Source: Microbacterium proteolyticum
GTDB lineage: Bacteria > Actinomycetota > Actinomycetes > Actinomycetales > Microbacteriaceae
Direction of reading: 5' to 3'
Length of the DNA stretch: 64,000 nucleotides
Assembly: GCF_030818075.1 (NCBI RefSeq)
Contig: NZ_JAUSZZ010000001.1
Span: 434,001-498,000 of the forward strand
Shown: one piece after another, positions 42,020-50,472 of the stretch
Layout: each line of letters starts with the position of its first letter
How positions within the stretch are numbered: the stretch's first letter is position 1
Notes under the pieces: model-generated
Told to the model about the DNA's origin: nothing
The model's database searches: none
What the model saw: the letters and a program-made list of their open reading frames with translations, nothing else
Position numbers and translations under genes: made by a program

Positions 42020-42991
42020 ATGCTCGATCTGGCCGCCGACCTGGTGCCGCTGATGGATGCCGGGGTGCCCGTCGCAGCTGTCACGGTCACCGCCGTCGTG
42101 CGAAGCGCACCCCGCGGCGTGGGGGCCACTCTGGCCGTGACGCGCGACGCGCGCGTGATCGGCTCGATCTCGGGCGGCTGCGTCGAGAGCGATGCCGTGA
42201 TGCTCGGCCTCGACGCGCTGCGCACCGGATCGGTGCGGCGAGCGCGCTTCGGCTTCACCGACGACGGCACGGTCACCCCCATCGCCGCGGGCCTCGCCTG
42301 CGGCGGGGCGGTCGATGTCGTGGCCTATCCGATCGACGACACCGTGCGGCCCGCGCTCGAGGCGGCGCGAGCCGGCCGCGAGGCGACGCTGCGGCTTGAC
42401 CTCGACGGCGAGCCGCTGGTGCTGCACCGCCCGGCCGCACCGCGCCTGATCATCCTCGGTGCCGGCGAGCACGCGGCGGCGCTGTGCCGGGTGGGGGCGG
42501 CCGCCGGGTTCGCGGTGACCGTCTGCGACGACTGGGCGCTGCTCGTGACCCCCGAACGCTTCCCCGAGGCGACCGAGCTGGTGGTCGCCGCGCCCCACGA
42601 GTTGCTCGCGACGCTCGACGACGTCGACGAGCGCACCGCCGTGTGCGTGCTGACGCACGACGAGCGCCTCGACGTGCCCGCCCTGCGCACCGCGCTGCGC
42701 ATGCCGGTCGGCTTCGTGGGCGCCATGGGCGCGCGAGCAACGGTGGCCCGCCGGGCCGGCCTGCTGAGAGCAGCAGGGGTGACGGATGCCGAGCTCGCCC
42801 GGCTGCACTCCCCGCTCGGCCTCGATCTGGGCGCCAGCACGCCCGAAGAGACGGCCCTGTCGGCCATCGCCGAGATCGTGGCCTCCCGCAACGCCGCCGG
42901 CGCCCGCCCGTTGCGCGAGGGCACCGGTCCGCGGCTGCACGGTGGGCCCGCACGGATGTCGGACGACTCCTGCGCCGTGAGGAGCGCATGA
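42020..42991 (+). CDS. xdhC: XdhC/CoxI family maturation protein
   Basis: A 323-residue protein with the N-terminal XdhC_CoxI domain (TAVVRSAPRGVGATLAV, then GSISGGCVESD) and a C-terminal Rossmann domain (IILGAGEHAAALC, FVGAMGARATVARR). XdhC binds molybdenum cofactor and inserts the sulphurated form into molybdenum hydroxylases. Its stop overlaps the start of the amidohydrolase gene. An alternative GTG start at 41990 exists. Confidence 0.9.
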   Translation: MLDLAADLVPLMDAGVPVAAVTVTAVVRSAPRGVGATLAVTRDARVIGSISGGCVESDAVMLGLDALRTGSVRRARFGFTDDGTVTPIAAGLACGGAVDVVAYPIDDTVRPALEAARAGREATLRLDLDGEPLVLHRPAAPRLIILGAGEHAAALCRVGAAAGFAVTVCDDWALLVTPERFPEATELVVAAPHELLATLDDVDERTAVCVLTHDERLDVPALRTALRMPVGFVGAMGARATVARRAGLLRAAGVTDAELARLHSPLGLDLGASTPEETALSAIAEIVASRNAAGARPLREGTGPRLHGGPARMSDDSCAVRSA

Positions 42992-44289
42992 GCACCATGA
43001 TCGTGCGCGGCGCCGTCGCCGTGGTCGAGGCCGAGGGGCGCGTGCGCACCGGCGACGTCGCCATCGTGGACGGGGTGATCGTCGACGCCGCCGTCGACTC
43101 CTCCGGCGCCACGACCGTGGATGCCACCGGGTGCGTCGTGACGTCGGGGCTCGTCAACGCCCACCACCACCTGCTGCAGACGGCGTTCCGCACGCTCCCG
43201 GGCACCCGCGGCATCCCGATGCGGGAGTGGCTGCCCGCGATGGCCTCGGCGTACGCCGAGGCGGGAGTCGATCCCGAGCTGACCGGGCTCGCCGCGCGAG
43301 CGGGGCTCGCCGAGGCGCTGCTGAGCGGGGTGACCACCGTCGCCGACCACCACCTGACGTGGCCCCGCGGTGCCGACACGGTCGGCATGGCGCGGGCGGC
43401 GGCGGCTGCCGCAGCCGACCTCGGTGCGCGCCTCGTGTTCGTGCGGGGAGCCGCGCGCGACGATCCGCAGGAGGCCGCCGCCTCGGCCGAGGCGATCGTG
43501 CGGGCGCTGCTCCCGGGCGTCCACGGCGGCGTCTCGGACGACGGCATGCTGCAGGTCGCGGTCGGACCGGCAGGTGTCCACAGCGACCCGCGCGAGACGT
43601 TCGCGCTGCTCGGCGAGGTGGCCGAGAAGCACGGGCTGCGTCGGCGCACCCAGGCGAACGAGGTCGTCGACGTCGAGATCGCCCGGGAGCGTTACGGCCG
43701 CCGACCCCTCGACCTGCTCGAGGAGTGGGGCTGGCTCGCCCCCGACGTCACCCTCGCCCACCTGTGCGACGTCACCGACGCCGAGATCGGCCGCCTCGCG
43801 GCATCCGGGGTCTCCGCCACCCACGCCCCCGGCTGCGACGTGCCGATGGGGTGGGGGGTCGCGCCCGTGCGACGCCTGCGCGACGCCGGGCTCGCCGTCG
43901 GGCTCGGAACCAGCGGCGGCGGCAGCAACGACGCGGGCCACCTGCTGGCCGACGCGCGCCTCGCGATGCAGGTCTCCGCCCTCGTGGGGTCGCAGCTGCC
44001 GGCATCCGAGGTGCTCGCCCTTGCCACCACGGGGTCGGCCGACGGGCTCGGTCGTCCGGAACTCGGGCGCCTCATGCCCGGCTCCGCGGCCGACCTGTGC
44101 CTGTGGGACGTCTCGGGTGTCGCCAACGCCGGCGTCGCCGACCCGGTCGCCGGGCTCCTGTGGGCCGCGCCGGGCCGGAAGCCCCGAACGGTCGTCGTCG
44201 GCGGACGTCTCGTCGTCGACGACGGACGACTCCTCACCGCCGACGAAGACCAGATCGTCGCCCACCTGTACGAGAGAGTGCGACGATGA
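42988..44289 (+). CDS. Amidohydrolase of the 8-oxoguanine deaminase/TrzN-like group, with altered metal site
   Basis: A 433-residue TIM-barrel amidohydrolase-like protein. The H-x-H motif is present (His59/His61 in NAHHHLLQ), as is ADHHLTWP, common in 8-oxoguanine deaminases, and AHLCDVTDAEI. However, the usual HTHLAE becomes RTQANE (Gln222 for His) and the usual VGLGxDGxxSND becomes VGLGTSGGGSND (Ser309 for the metal-binding Asp). Either a changed metal site or a different activity is implied. ATGA overlaps link it to xdhC before and to an XRE-cupin regulator after. A heterocycle such as a purine or pterin is a reasonable but unproven substrate. Confidence 0.85.
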   Translation: MSTMIVRGAVAVVEAEGRVRTGDVAIVDGVIVDAAVDSSGATTVDATGCVVTSGLVNAHHHLLQTAFRTLPGTRGIPMREWLPAMASAYAEAGVDPELTGLAARAGLAEALLSGVTTVADHHLTWPRGADTVGMARAAAAAAADLGARLVFVRGAARDDPQEAAASAEAIVRALLPGVHGGVSDDGMLQVAVGPAGVHSDPRETFALLGEVAEKHGLRRRTQANEVVDVEIARERYGRRPLDLLEEWGWLAPDVTLAHLCDVTDAEIGRLAASGVSATHAPGCDVPMGWGVAPVRRLRDAGLAVGLGTSGGGSNDAGHLLADARLAMQVSALVGSQLPASEVLALATTGSADGLGRPELGRLMPGSAADLCLWDVSGVANAGVADPVAGLLWAAPGRKPRTVVVGGRLVVDDGRLLTADEDQIVAHLYERVRR

Positions 44290-44912
44290 CCACCATGGCC
44301 CCCGCGATCGATGTCGACGACGCCCCCACCGGCGACGAGCTGCTCGGCGCGCACCTGCGCGGCCTGCGCAAGGCGCGCGGCCTGACGCTGACCCAGCTCG
44401 CCGAGGCGGCGACCCTGTCGCACCCCTTCCTCAGTCAGCTCGAGCGCGGTCTCGCCCGACCCAGCATGGCGAGCCTGGAGCGCCTGGCCCGGGCGCTCGG
44501 CACGAGCCGTGTCGAGCTGATCGCGGCCTCCGAGCCCCCGCGAACGGACCAGGACTCCCGACCGTCGTTCGTCGGGGCCGACGACGGCGTGATCGGCCCC
44601 TACGCCGAGGGCACCGCGCGACTGCTCGCCACCGGCCCCCGACGCTTCGAACCGCTGGAGTTCACCGGCTCGAACGCCGAACCGGGCGATCACTACGTGC
44701 ACGACGAAGACGAGTTCCTCACCGTGCTCGAGGGGTCGATCGTCATCTCGCTCGGCGTCTACGGCGAGCGCACCCTGCGGGTGGGCGACTCGGTGTACTG
44801 CCGCTCCGGCACCCCCCACCGATGGCACTCGCCCGACGGCACGACCTACCGTCTGCTCATCGTGAAGGACATCGTGCACGGCACCGGCGACCACGACGGT
44901 ACCGGCGCATGA
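44286..44912 (+). CDS. XRE-cupin transcriptional regulator
   Basis: A 208-residue two-domain regulator: Cro/CI-type HTH (about 20-80; LRGLRKARGLTLTQLAEAAT, HPFLSQLERGLARPSMASL) and a C-terminal cupin (about 125-195; YVHDEDEFLTVLEGSIVISL, GDSVYCRSGTPHRW) that usually senses a small ligand. It overlaps both neighbours by four bases, so it is inside the unit it probably controls. Confidence 0.92.
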   Translation: MTTMAPAIDVDDAPTGDELLGAHLRGLRKARGLTLTQLAEAATLSHPFLSQLERGLARPSMASLERLARALGTSRVELIAASEPPRTDQDSRPSFVGADDGVIGPYAEGTARLLATGPRRFEPLEFTGSNAEPGDHYVHDEDEFLTVLEGSIVISLGVYGERTLRVGDSVYCRSGTPHRWHSPDGTTYRLLIVKDIVHGTGDHDGTGA

Positions 44913-45856
44913 GCGGGGGCCTGACGTTCGAGACGGTGGTGCGCGCGCGGCGGGATGCCGCCGACGGCATCGTCCTGCTCGACCTCGAGCGCACGACCGG
45001 CACGCTGCCGCACTGGTCGCCCGGCGCGCACATCGACGTGGTGCTGCCCGGCGGCATCGAGCGGCAGTACTCGCTGTGCGGCTCGGTCGCCGAGCGCGGC
45101 ACGTGGCGCATCGGCGTGCTGCGCGAGCGCGAGGGGTCGGTCTGGCTGCACGAGAACGCCGTCGAGGGCGCGACGCTCCGCGTGCGCGGACCGGCGAACC
45201 ACTTCCTCTTCGCGCCGACGGCCGGCCGCACCTACGTCTTCGTCGCGGGAGGCATCGGGATCACCCCGATCCTGCCCATGATCGAAGCCGCCGAGGCGGC
45301 CGGGGCCGCCTGGACACTGCTGTACGCCGGTCGCTCGCGCGCGACCATGGCCTTCGTCGACGATCTCGTCGAGCGCTACGGCGAGCGGGTCGAGATCTAC
45401 GCCGCCGATGAGGGCCGACGCCTCGACCTCGGCGAGCGCTTCGGCACGCCGGTCGCGCGCACCGTCGTCTACGCGTGCGGTCCCGCGCGGCTGCTCGAAG
45501 GACTCGAGGATGCCATGGCCGCCTGGCCCGGCGGGAGCCTGCACGTCGAGCGGTTCGAGGCGAAGGTGCTGGGCCCGCCGGTGTGGGCGGAGCCGTTCGA
45601 GGTCGACCTCATGCTGTCGGGCGTGACGGTGACGGTGCCGCCGGAGCGGTCGGTGCTCGACGTCGTCGAGGAGGCCGGCGCGATCATCCCCTCGAGCTGC
45701 CGCGTCGGCACATGCGGCACGTGCGAAGTGGCCATCGTCGACGGCGAGGTCGAGCACCGCGACTCGGTGCTCTCGCCCGAGGAGCAGGCGGCCAACCGCA
45801 CGATGATGGTGTGCGTCTCGCGCGCCGCATGCGAGCGGATCACGCTCGAGCTGTAG
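44909..45856 (+). CDS. PDR/VanB-type oxidoreductase (FMN, NAD, C-terminal 2Fe-2S)
   Basis: A 315-residue electron-transfer protein of the phthalate dioxygenase reductase type. The FMN/NAD domains are at about 1-225 (RQYSLCGS, FVAGGIGITPIL, YACGPARLL), and the ferredoxin domain at the C-terminus has ligands in SSCRVGTCGTCE plus a later MVCVSRA cysteine. Such reductases feed Rieske oxygenases or demethylases, but no oxygenase is adjacent. Its 3' end overlaps the facing MFS gene by 17 bp. Confidence 0.92.
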   Translation: MSGGLTFETVVRARRDAADGIVLLDLERTTGTLPHWSPGAHIDVVLPGGIERQYSLCGSVAERGTWRIGVLREREGSVWLHENAVEGATLRVRGPANHFLFAPTAGRTYVFVAGGIGITPILPMIEAAEAAGAAWTLLYAGRSRATMAFVDDLVERYGERVEIYAADEGRRLDLGERFGTPVARTVVYACGPARLLEGLEDAMAAWPGGSLHVERFEAKVLGPPVWAEPFEVDLMLSGVTVTVPPERSVLDVVEEAGAIIPSSCRVGTCGTCEVAIVDGEVEHRDSVLSPEEQAANRTMMVCVSRAACERITLEL

Positions 45857-47087
45857 GTCCCTTCCGTCCGGCGGATGCCGCGAGCGGCGGCGCCAGGATC
45901 GCGGCGACGACGAGCGGGGCGGCGAGGAAGAGCCAGGCGGCCGCCGGGGCGTCGGACCAGCCGAGCAGAGCCCCGACGACGATGTTGCCGACGAGCACGG
46001 CGACGCCGCCGCACGTCGAGAGCAACCCGAAGAACGACCCGGTGGGACGTGCACCCGCGAACCGCGGGACGAGGCCCTGCGCGGTGGGGTTCGTCGTGAG
46101 ATGCCCGAGGATCACGAGCACGGCGGCGACGAACACCGCGACGATCTGCGCGGCGGCGGCGAGCGGGAGCACCGCGGACGCGGCGATCACGGCGAAGCCG
46201 GCGGCCGAGACCCCGTATCCGGCTCGCAGCGCACGTGCGGCGCCGATTCGGAGGCACCACCGCGACACCGGCAGCTGCAGCACGAGTGTCAGGGCCGACA
46301 CCCATGCGAACATCAGCGCCACCAGGCCCGCGCCCCCGTCAGCGCGACTGAGCTGCAGCGGCAATGCCAGATAGAGCTGATTGAAGGCGAGCAGGTCGGC
46401 GGCGTGCACCGCCGAGAAGCCGACGAATCGGCGATCGCGCAGCGACCACCACCGGCCATGGACACCGAGTGGTGGCGCGGAAGCCGCTCGCCGAGGGAGC
46501 GCGACGGCGAGGAACACGCCGATGAGCACGAAGAACGCAGCGCCCGCGAAGGCCACCACCACGAAGCCCCACCCCAGCAGCGCCGCCCCGGCGAGGGGAC
46601 CGATGACCGCCCCGAGCTCGCCCGCCACGCTCAACCATGCGAACAGCGAGGCACGGGAGCCGGATCGAGCGGGGGCGCGGCGCTGCTCGGCATCCGCCAC
46701 GAGCACGTTGATCCCCGGCGAGAACAACGCCCCGCCCAGTCCCGTCAGCACCGTTCCGGCGACGAACGCCGCGAGCTGCGGCGTCGGAGCGAGTAACGAC
46801 AGGGCAAGGGTGGCGAAGCCCAGCACGCGCACCGCGCAGCCGGTGAGGATCGTGCGTCGCGCGCCGAAGCGATCGACGAGCACCCCGCCCACGAGGAACA
46901 TGCCCTGCTGCGCGAACGTGCGTACCCCCAGCACCAGACCGACCGCGGCCGCGGCGAGTGCGAAATCGTCGCTCAGCACGAGCGCGAGGAAGGGGACGAC
47001 GGCGAAGAAGCCGACGTTGAACAGCAGCTGCGTGGCGAGCAGCACCGGGATCGGCGCGACGGCGCGCGCGGCGGGTGTCGAGGGCAC
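45840..47087 (-). CDS. MFS transporter
   Basis: A 415-residue carrier with twelve hydrophobic segments and motif A as GGVLVDRFGARRTILTG. The FFAVVPFLALVLSDDF start resembles DHA1-type multidrug exporters such as MdtH. GTG start with ggag upstream. It is the only minus-strand gene between two plus-strand catabolic units and shares no obvious regulator. Confidence 0.82.
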   Translation of the reverse strand: MPSTPAARAVAPIPVLLATQLLFNVGFFAVVPFLALVLSDDFALAAAAVGLVLGVRTFAQQGMFLVGGVLVDRFGARRTILTGCAVRVLGFATLALSLLAPTPQLAAFVAGTVLTGLGGALFSPGINVLVADAEQRRAPARSGSRASLFAWLSVAGELGAVIGPLAGAALLGWGFVVVAFAGAAFFVLIGVFLAVALPRRAASAPPLGVHGRWWSLRDRRFVGFSAVHAADLLAFNQLYLALPLQLSRADGGAGLVALMFAWVSALTLVLQLPVSRWCLRIGAARALRAGYGVSAAGFAVIAASAVLPLAAAAQIVAVFVAAVLVILGHLTTNPTAQGLVPRFAGARPTGSFFGLLSTCGGVAVLVGNIVVGALLGWSDAPAAAWLFLAAPLVVAAILAPPLAASAGRKGPTARA

Positions 47088-47246
47088 GAGGACTCCGGGA
47101 GGTGGGGCGGGGGCGAGCGGCGCCTCGAAGATCCTTTCACCTCGTCACGGCGGGGCGGCACCGCCTGCGGATGAGGTTTGTCACGAGGGTCACGCCGAAG
47201 AAATACAGCGGAAACGCGTGGTTCCTAGCATCGGATCATCACCGGA

Positions 47247-47263
47247 TGTTGGTCACACCAACA
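47247..47263. promoter_or_regulatory. FadR-type (GntR) operator candidate
   Basis: tgttggt-cac-accaaca is a perfect 7-base-arm inverted repeat with the core TGGT-N3-ACCA typical of FadR-subfamily GntR regulators. It lies 107 bp before the deaminase-like gene. No GntR gene is in the window. Confidence 0.6.
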
Positions 47264-47268
47264 CTGAC

Positions 47269-47316
47269 GCAGCCACCCCGACTGCTCACCCGGCAGCCAC
47301 CCCGACTACTCACCCG
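47269..47316. repeat. Two tandem 24-bp repeats in the operon leader
   Basis: Copies at 47269-47292 and 47293-47316 start gcagccaccccgact and differ at one base (G/A). They lie directly after the operator candidate. Confidence 0.7.
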
Positions 47317-47369
47317 TCTGTCGCGGTTCCCCGTTCGAAGCCTGCATTCTCGCCCTCCCGGAGGCTCTC

Positions 47370-48665
47370 GTGTCCGCCGCTCCCGCCCCCTCGATCGCCG
47401 CCCTGCGCGGCGTGCGCCTCGCTTCGGGCGCGGTCGTCGACATCGCGATCGACGGCGACGAGGTGCTCGCGGTCGTCCCGGCGGGCAGCCCCCTCCCCGA
47501 CACCGACGGCGAGTCTCTGGACCTGAACGGCTACCTGGTCACTACGGCCGGCGCCGAGCCCCACGCCCACCTCGACAAGGCGCAGTCGTGGGATGCCATT
47601 CAGCCCCCGTTCGGCGACCTCGAGCGCGCGATCGACAGCTGGCACGCCTTCGCCCTGACGCTCGACGAGGACGACACCCTCGACCGGGCGCGCGCCACGG
47701 CGCTGCGGATGCTGGCATCCGGCATCACGGCGATCCGCACGCACGTCGACCTGCTCCGCGGCGAAGACGCCCTGACCGGAGTGCGCGCGCTCGTGCGCCT
47801 GCGCGACGAGCTCGCCGGGCTCATGGACATCGAGCTCGTCGCCCTCGGCGGCCCCACCGTGACCGACGACGTCTTCGAAGCGGCGCTCGACGCCGGCGTC
47901 GATCTCGTGGGCGGCGCCCCGCACCTCGCCGACGACCCGATCGCCGACCTCGAGCGACTGGTCGCCCTGGCCCGGCGCCGCGACGTGGGCCTCGACCTGC
48001 ACACCGACGAAAGCCTCGCCGGAGCCGACACCCTCGCCGCCTACGCGCGGGCGGTGACGGGCTGGCACCGCCCGCGCACGGCCGGGCACTGCGTGCGCCT
48101 CAGCATGATGGCCGAGGCCGACCTGGCCGCGCTCGCCGACGGCATCCGCTCCGCCGACATCGGCGTGATCGCCCTGCCCATCACCAACCTCTACCTGCAG
48201 GGGTGGGGCCGAGACCACGCCGTTCCCCGCGGGATCGCCCCCATCGGCCGCCTCAAGGCCGCCGGGGTGCGCGTCGCCGCCGGGGCCGACAACGTGCGCG
48301 ACCCCTTCAACCCCGTCGGGCGCTGCGACCACCTCGAGACCGCGTCCCTGCTGGTCAGCGCCGGCCACCTTCCGCCGGACGAGGCGATGAATGCCGTGAC
48401 CGTCGGCGCCCGAGACGTGATGGGCCTGCCGTTCGCCGGTCCCGTCGCCGGCGCGCGCGCCGACCTCGTCGCCGTCAAAGCCGCCTCGCTGGGGGATGCC
48501 GTCGCCTTCGCCAGCGCCGACCGCGTGGTCATCCACCGCGGTCGCCTCGTCAGCCGCACCACCGTCTCGACTCAGACGGCGACCGCTCTCGCCCACGTGT
48601 CCGCATCCGCGGCCGCACCGGCCGCCGAACCCACCCGCCCCGCCGCACCCGCGACGGCATCCTGA
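47370..48665 (+). CDS. Cytosine deaminase-like amidohydrolase
   Basis: A 431-residue amidohydrolase of the CodA/N-isopropylammelide-like group: AEPHAHLDKAQ (H-x-H), DLHTDES (His and Glu), the AGHCVRLS histidine and the AGADNVRDPFNP aspartate, so the metal site is complete. The usual products are deaminated pyrimidines or triazines. A proline/alanine-rich tail of about 30 residues is unusual. GTG start with cggagg. It is the first gene of an ABC importer operon; the imported compound is probably its substrate. Confidence 0.88.
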   Translation: MSAAPAPSIAALRGVRLASGAVVDIAIDGDEVLAVVPAGSPLPDTDGESLDLNGYLVTTAGAEPHAHLDKAQSWDAIQPPFGDLERAIDSWHAFALTLDEDDTLDRARATALRMLASGITAIRTHVDLLRGEDALTGVRALVRLRDELAGLMDIELVALGGPTVTDDVFEAALDAGVDLVGGAPHLADDPIADLERLVALARRRDVGLDLHTDESLAGADTLAAYARAVTGWHRPRTAGHCVRLSMMAEADLAALADGIRSADIGVIALPITNLYLQGWGRDHAVPRGIAPIGRLKAAGVRVAAGADNVRDPFNPVGRCDHLETASLLVSAGHLPPDEAMNAVTVGARDVMGLPFAGPVAGARADLVAVKAASLGDAVAFASADRVVIHRGRLVSRTTVSTQTATALAHVSASAAAPAAEPTRPAAPATAS

Positions 48666-48682
48666 CCGCCCCTGAACGGAAA

Positions 48683-49471
48683 GTGAGCGCCCCCGTGACC
48701 TTGGCCTCCCCCGCCCCGGCATCCGTCGCGGATCCCACCGCGCCGATCCTGGATTTCCACAACGTCGCCATGACGTTCCCCAACGGCACCACCGCCCTCT
48801 CCGGTGTCGATCTCACCGTCAGCCGCGGAGAGTTCGTCAGCGTCGTCGGTCCGTCGGGCTGCGGAAAGTCGACCCTGCTTCGCATCGCCTCCGGTCTCGA
48901 GCACGCCAGCGAGGGCACGGCGACGGTCAACACCGACCGCATCGGCTACGTCTTCCAGGACGCGACGCTCCTCCCCTGGCGCGACGTCCAGTCCAACGTC
49001 GAACTGCTGGCCGAGCTCAACTGGCAGCCCAAGCGCGTGCGCACCCCGAAGGCGCAGTGGGCCATCGACCTGGTCGGCCTGAAGGGCTTCGAAAAGCACC
49101 TGCCGAAGCAGATGTCGGGCGGCATGAAGATGCGTGCCTCGCTGGCGCGCTCCCTCACCCTCGACCCCGAGCTCTTCCTCTTCGACGAACCGTTCGGCGC
49201 CCTCGACGAGATCACCCGCGAACGCCTGAACGACGAGCTCATCAAGATCTTCGTCGAGCAGAAGTTCGGCGGGCTCTTCATCACCCACTCGGTCTCCGAG
49301 GCCATCTACCTCTCCACCAAGGTCGTCGTGATGTCGGGACGCCCCGGCCACCTCGTCGACACCTTCGAGGTCCCCTTCGACATGCCCCGCGACCCCGAGA
49401 TCCGCTACACCGCGGAGTACGCGAAGCTCGTCGGCGAGGTCTCCCACGCCCTCCGGGAAGGACACTCATGA
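48683..49471 (+). CDS. ABC transporter ATPase, NitT/TauT type
   Basis: A 262-residue ATPase with Walker A GPSGCGKST, Q-loop FQDATLLPWRDV (typical of SsuB/TauB), signature MSGGMKMR, Walker B LFLFDEPFGALDE and H-loop THSVSEA. GTG start at 48683 is 18 bp after the deaminase-like gene. It energises the permease that overlaps its stop codon. Confidence 0.92.
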   Translation: MSAPVTLASPAPASVADPTAPILDFHNVAMTFPNGTTALSGVDLTVSRGEFVSVVGPSGCGKSTLLRIASGLEHASEGTATVNTDRIGYVFQDATLLPWRDVQSNVELLAELNWQPKRVRTPKAQWAIDLVGLKGFEKHLPKQMSGGMKMRASLARSLTLDPELFLFDEPFGALDEITRERLNDELIKIFVEQKFGGLFITHSVSEAIYLSTKVVVMSGRPGHLVDTFEVPFDMPRDPEIRYTAEYAKLVGEVSHALREGHS

Positions 49472-50358
49472 GCACCACATCGGCAGAACCGGTCTCCGTC
49501 GAGTCGCCCGCAGTCGCGGCATCCACTCCCCCGCTCACGCCCCCGCCCGCCCGCCCGAAGGCCGGCACCCGCGGGTTCGGCGCCCGCCTCGCCCTGATCG
49601 CCCCTCCACTGGCCGTGCTGGTGGTGCTCCTCGGCGTCTGGTACGCCGTGTCCATCGGTCTGGCCGCATCCGGCAAGGGCTTCCTCATGCCGATGCCGCA
49701 CGAGATGTTCACGAAGGGCTTCTTCGACCCGCAGGTCGGCGCGGACATCTGGATCGCGCTGTTCCGCACCACCGGTGTGGCATTGTCGGGGCTCGCGATC
49801 GCCATGGTGATCGGCATCGGCTGGGCGATCGCGATGTCGCTGGCCCGCTGGGTCGAGCGCTCCACCTACGCCTACGCCGTCATGCTCCAGTGCATCCCGA
49901 TCCTCGCGCTCGTGCCGCTGGTCGGCTTCTGGTTCGGCTACGAGTTCCTCGCCCGCGTCATCGTCTGCGTGCTGATCGCGCTGTTCCCGATGGTGTCGAA
50001 CACGCTGTTCGGCCTGCAGTCGGTCGACAAGTCGCAGCGCGAGCTCTTCCGCCTGCAGAAGGCCAACAAGTGGACCGTGCTCACCAAGCTCACCCTCCCC
50101 GCGGCGCTCCCCTCGATCTTCGTCGGCATGCGCACCTCGGCCGGACTCGCCGTCATCGGCGCGATCGTCGGCGACTACTTCTTCCGGCGGGGTGAGCCGG
50201 GCATCGGCTCGCTGATCTCCAACTACCAGTCGCGCCTGCAGAGCGCCGAGCTCTTCGCCGCCATCCTCGCGGCGTGCCTGCTCGGAGTGGCGATCTTCGC
50301 CTTCTTCGGCTGGCTGTCGAAGGTGGCCGTCGGCCGCTGGTACGACAGCGCCTCCTGA
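49468..50358 (+). CDS. ABC transporter permease, NitT/TauT type
   Basis: A 296-residue permease: proline-rich cytosolic N-terminus (about 1-40), then six or so membrane segments and the coupling loop near FRLQKANKWTVLTKLTLPAALPSIF. The GYFFR-like element (GDYFFRRGEPGIG) matches the family. Start overlaps the ATPase stop (ATGA). Confidence 0.92.
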   Translation: MSTTSAEPVSVESPAVAASTPPLTPPPARPKAGTRGFGARLALIAPPLAVLVVLLGVWYAVSIGLAASGKGFLMPMPHEMFTKGFFDPQVGADIWIALFRTTGVALSGLAIAMVIGIGWAIAMSLARWVERSTYAYAVMLQCIPILALVPLVGFWFGYEFLARVIVCVLIALFPMVSNTLFGLQSVDKSQRELFRLQKANKWTVLTKLTLPAALPSIFVGMRTSAGLAVIGAIVGDYFFRRGEPGIGSLISNYQSRLQSAELFAAILAACLLGVAIFAFFGWLSKVAVGRWYDSAS

Positions 50359-50472
50359 CCCGCACCTCTCCCCTTCCGGATGCCGCGCGTGCGCGCCGTG
50401 CGCGCGGCGGTGTCCGGCGTACCCGAAAACACCCGCACCCGAGAACACCCTCGTCACAGAAAGCGAACCAGC

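Noticed and set aside
41399..42940. 513-codon minus-strand protein extending the MocA-like gene
   Set aside because: Only the last 189 codons match the NTP-transferase family; the rest is a shadow of xdhC.
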